A stretch of DNA of 15,383 nucleotides. Origin: JBGOTP01 sp041476545. GTDB lineage: Bacteria; Acidobacteriota; Vicinamibacteria; Vicinamibacterales; CAVVIG01. Position 1 is the first letter of the stretch. Each line of letters opens with the position of its first letter. Location: assembly GCA_041476545.1 (NCBI GenBank), contig JBGOTP010000079.1, positions 1 through 15,383 on the forward strand, written 5' to 3'. This document shows positions 13,971 to 15,383 of this stretch, one piece after another. A program made the position numbers and the translations under genes. The notes under the pieces are model-generated. The model was given only the letters and a program-made list of their open reading frames with translations. It ran no database searches and had not been told where the DNA came from.

Positions 13971-15161
13971 GTGAGGACCTGGCTCGATCGCGTCATTTCC
14001 GACCTTCTGTCCCACCTTCTGTCCCACCGCCTGCGCGCGCTGGTGCAGAAGGAGCTGAATCAGATCAAGCGGGATCGGCGGATCATGGCGTCGCTCATCC
14101 TGCCGCCGATCCTCCAGCTCATGCTGTTTGGGTCGGTGATGAACCCGTCGGTGGCCAACGTGCACCTCGGCATCGTCGACGACAGCCAGTCGCCCGCGAG
14201 CCGCGACCTGGTCGCGGCCTTGAGCCAGAGCGGCAGCTTCAAGCTCACGGGGGTCTATCCGTCGGTCGACGCGCTCGGGCACGACATCGGTCAGGGCGTC
14301 GTCGACGCGGGCGTCGTGATCCCGTCGGACTTCGCGCGCGTTCTCGATCGCGGACAATCGTCGACCATTCAGGTGCTGCTGAACGCCATGAACGCGAACA
14401 CGGCCGCCATCAGCCAGGGCTACGTGCAGGGCGTCGTGCAGGGCTTCAACGCAACCCGGTCCGCCTCCGTTCAGCCTTCGGCGACCCGGGTCGCGGTCAC
14501 GCCGGCGGTTCGCCGAGGTGTCGCGTCCCTTCATCCGGTGCTGCTTTACAACCCCGGCGGCGTGAGCACGTGGTTCATCGTGACGGGACTTCTCGGCACG
14601 CTGCTCATCATGAACGGCACCATCACGGCGTCGACAACGATGGTGAAGGAGCGCGAGGCGGGCACGCTCGAACAGCTCCTGATGACGCCGGCCAGCATGA
14701 CGGAGGTCATCATCGCCAAAATCGTTCCGCCGTTCGTGCTCCTGGCCGTGCCGGCGGCGCTCGCGCTCACCGTGATCCGCTTTTACTTCGGCGTGCCGTT
14801 TCACGGCAGCGTGACGCTCGTCGCGGTCTCATCCGCGCTGTGCCTGCTCTGCGGCATCGGGATCGGCACGGCGGTTGCGACCATTACCAAATCCGCGCAG
14901 CAGGCGCAGCTCGCGACGTTCTTCATCACGCCGCCGCTCATGTCGTTGTCTGGCGCCATGTCGCCGGCGGAAGCGATGCCCGCCTGGATGCGGCCGTGGA
15001 CGGCCCTCAACCCGGTGTACCACTTCGGGGTGATCTCGCGCGCCGCCTTGATCAAAGGCAGCGGCCTCGCCGATCTCTGGCCCCACGTCGTCGCGCTTCT
15101 TGCCTTCGCGGTCGTGCTCATGTCGGTGAGCGTGTGGCGATTCAGACAGCAGCTCAGCTAG
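13971..15161 (+). CDS. ABC-2 type exporter permease, second of pair
   Basis: The 396-residue product starts at GTG 13971, 4 nt after the first permease. It has the same plan: first membrane segment near 39-56 after KELNQIKRDRR, an extracytoplasmic domain with VDDSQSPASRDLV (compare QDFDDSPASRELV in the partner), and five further membrane segments. The cytoplasmic VKEREAGTLEQLLMTP loop is the classic ABC-2 motif. The N-terminus is about 20 residues longer than usual and contains a doubled Ser-His-Leu-Leu from a 12-bp tandem repeat; a downstream start is possible, but no good ribosome site is seen for either. The frame extends upstream into the first permease gene, which I ignore. It resembles YbhR. 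Together the two permeases probably form the transport path. Confidence 0.92.
   Translation: MRTWLDRVISDLLSHLLSHRLRALVQKELNQIKRDRRIMASLILPPILQLMLFGSVMNPSVANVHLGIVDDSQSPASRDLVAALSQSGSFKLTGVYPSVDALGHDIGQGVVDAGVVIPSDFARVLDRGQSSTIQVLLNAMNANTAAISQGYVQGVVQGFNATRSASVQPSATRVAVTPAVRRGVASLHPVLLYNPGGVSTWFIVTGLLGTLLIMNGTITASTTMVKEREAGTLEQLLMTPASMTEVIIAKIVPPFVLLAVPAALALTVIRFYFGVPFHGSVTLVAVSSALCLLCGIGIGTAVATITKSAQQAQLATFFITPPLMSLSGAMSPAEAMPAWMRPWTALNPVYHFGVISRAALIKGSGLADLWPHVVALLAFAVVLMSVSVWRFRQQLS
14002..14025 (+). repeat. Perfect 12-bp tandem duplication in the second permease
   Basis: ACCTTCTGTCCC is repeated twice without a gap, followed by a further ACC. It keeps the frame and encodes LLSH twice near the N-terminus. 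Confidence 0.8.
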
Positions 15162-15195
15162 TGTCGGGACACGAACAGAAGGGACGCATTCGGCC

Positions 15196-15383
15196 ATGAG
15201 ACTATCTCCATTGTTCAGCCGGAGGCACGCGTGTGCCGCGATGACCACGATCGGACTGTCGATCGCCACGGCCGCCTTCGCCCAGGGCGGTGGGCAGGCT
15301 GCGCCGATGCGTGTGCCGCTCTCGGGCCGCGCGACGCAGGGCGGATCGGTCGTGGCCACGGAAACGCCGGTTCCCGGGGCGAC
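15196..15383 (+). CDS. Start of a secreted protein, probably TolC-like outer-membrane efflux factor; cut by window end
   Basis: Only the first 62 codons are present. They encode a signal peptide (basic MRLSPLFSRRH, hydrophobic stretch to AFAQ at about residue 30), then a Gly/Ala linker and RVPLSGRATQGGSVVATETPVPG. That kind of mature N-terminus (PLSGR, GSV, TPVPG) is one I associate with TolC-family proteins encoded beside acidobacterial exporters, but the diagnostic helical hairpins lie outside the window. ATG 15196 follows an AAGGGA-like site (about 11 nt upstream). It starts 34 nt after the second permease. The position after adaptor, ATPase and permeases is where an outer-membrane channel gene is expected. 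The family call is inference from position and a short sequence. Confidence 0.55.
   Translation, partial: MRLSPLFSRRHACAAMTTIGLSIATAAFAQGGGQAAPMRVPLSGRATQGGSVVATETPVPGA

Overview
The window is high-GC bacterial DNA whose gene content points to an Acidobacteriota-type soil bacterium, most likely near the Vicinamibacteria. The evidence is a TIGR03435-family protein (a soil and Acidobacteria paralogue family), a secreted GTG-started protein of a kind I associate with acidobacterial genomes, many secreted proteins with Ala-Gln cleavage sites, and strong GC3 bias that produces long antisense shadow frames. The lineage is inferred from gene content; there is no rRNA or other marker gene.

Layout. 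(1) Positions 2-1348, plus strand: the 3' part of a gene whose product has two ~205-residue beta-rich domains repeated at exactly 224 residues. (2) Positions 1345-4634, minus strand: a two-gene unit, a Tat-exported amidohydrolase/deacetylase-family metalloenzyme followed by a zinc dipeptidyl-peptidase III-like (M49) lipoprotein. The amidohydrolase carries one in-frame TGA at codon 113 while every metal ligand is intact. (3) A compact divergent promoter region with two TTGACA boxes (4635-4758) separates this unit from a plus-strand secreted TPR plus TlpA-like thioredoxin protein (4759-5793). (4) A structured gene-free stretch (5794-5955), then a secreted acidobacterial protein of unknown function with a Gly/Gln/Arg repeat tail (5956-7029). 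(5) A 387-bp gene-free stretch (7030-7416) holding a well-conserved ~47-bp inverted repeat, then a TIGR03435-family secreted protein (7417-8565).

(6) Positions 8570-15383, plus strand: a tightly packed export operon. In order: a MarR-family regulator, a small secreted beta-rich protein, a HlyD-type membrane-fusion protein, a fused double-ATPase ABC protein, two ABC-2 permeases, and the start of a secreted protein that is probably a TolC-like outer-membrane factor, cut by the window end. Spacings inside are -4 to +34 nt. The arrangement matches the YbhG-YbhF-YbhS-YbhR type of tripartite ABC exporter, here with its own regulator and probably its own outer-membrane partner. A dyad and a direct repeat sit beside a TTGACA box in front of the regulator and suggest autoregulation, perhaps by an exported toxic compound.

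Most of the window is recognisable metabolism, secretion and efflux. I do not see CRISPR, tRNA, rRNA, transposase or phage genes, and I do not claim a new defence or mobile system. The points most worth checking are the in-frame TGA, the 7045-7307 inverted repeat, the small secreted protein inside the exporter operon together with its apparent likeness to the N-terminal domain of the TIGR03435 protein, and the one-sided degeneracy of the fused ABC ATPase.
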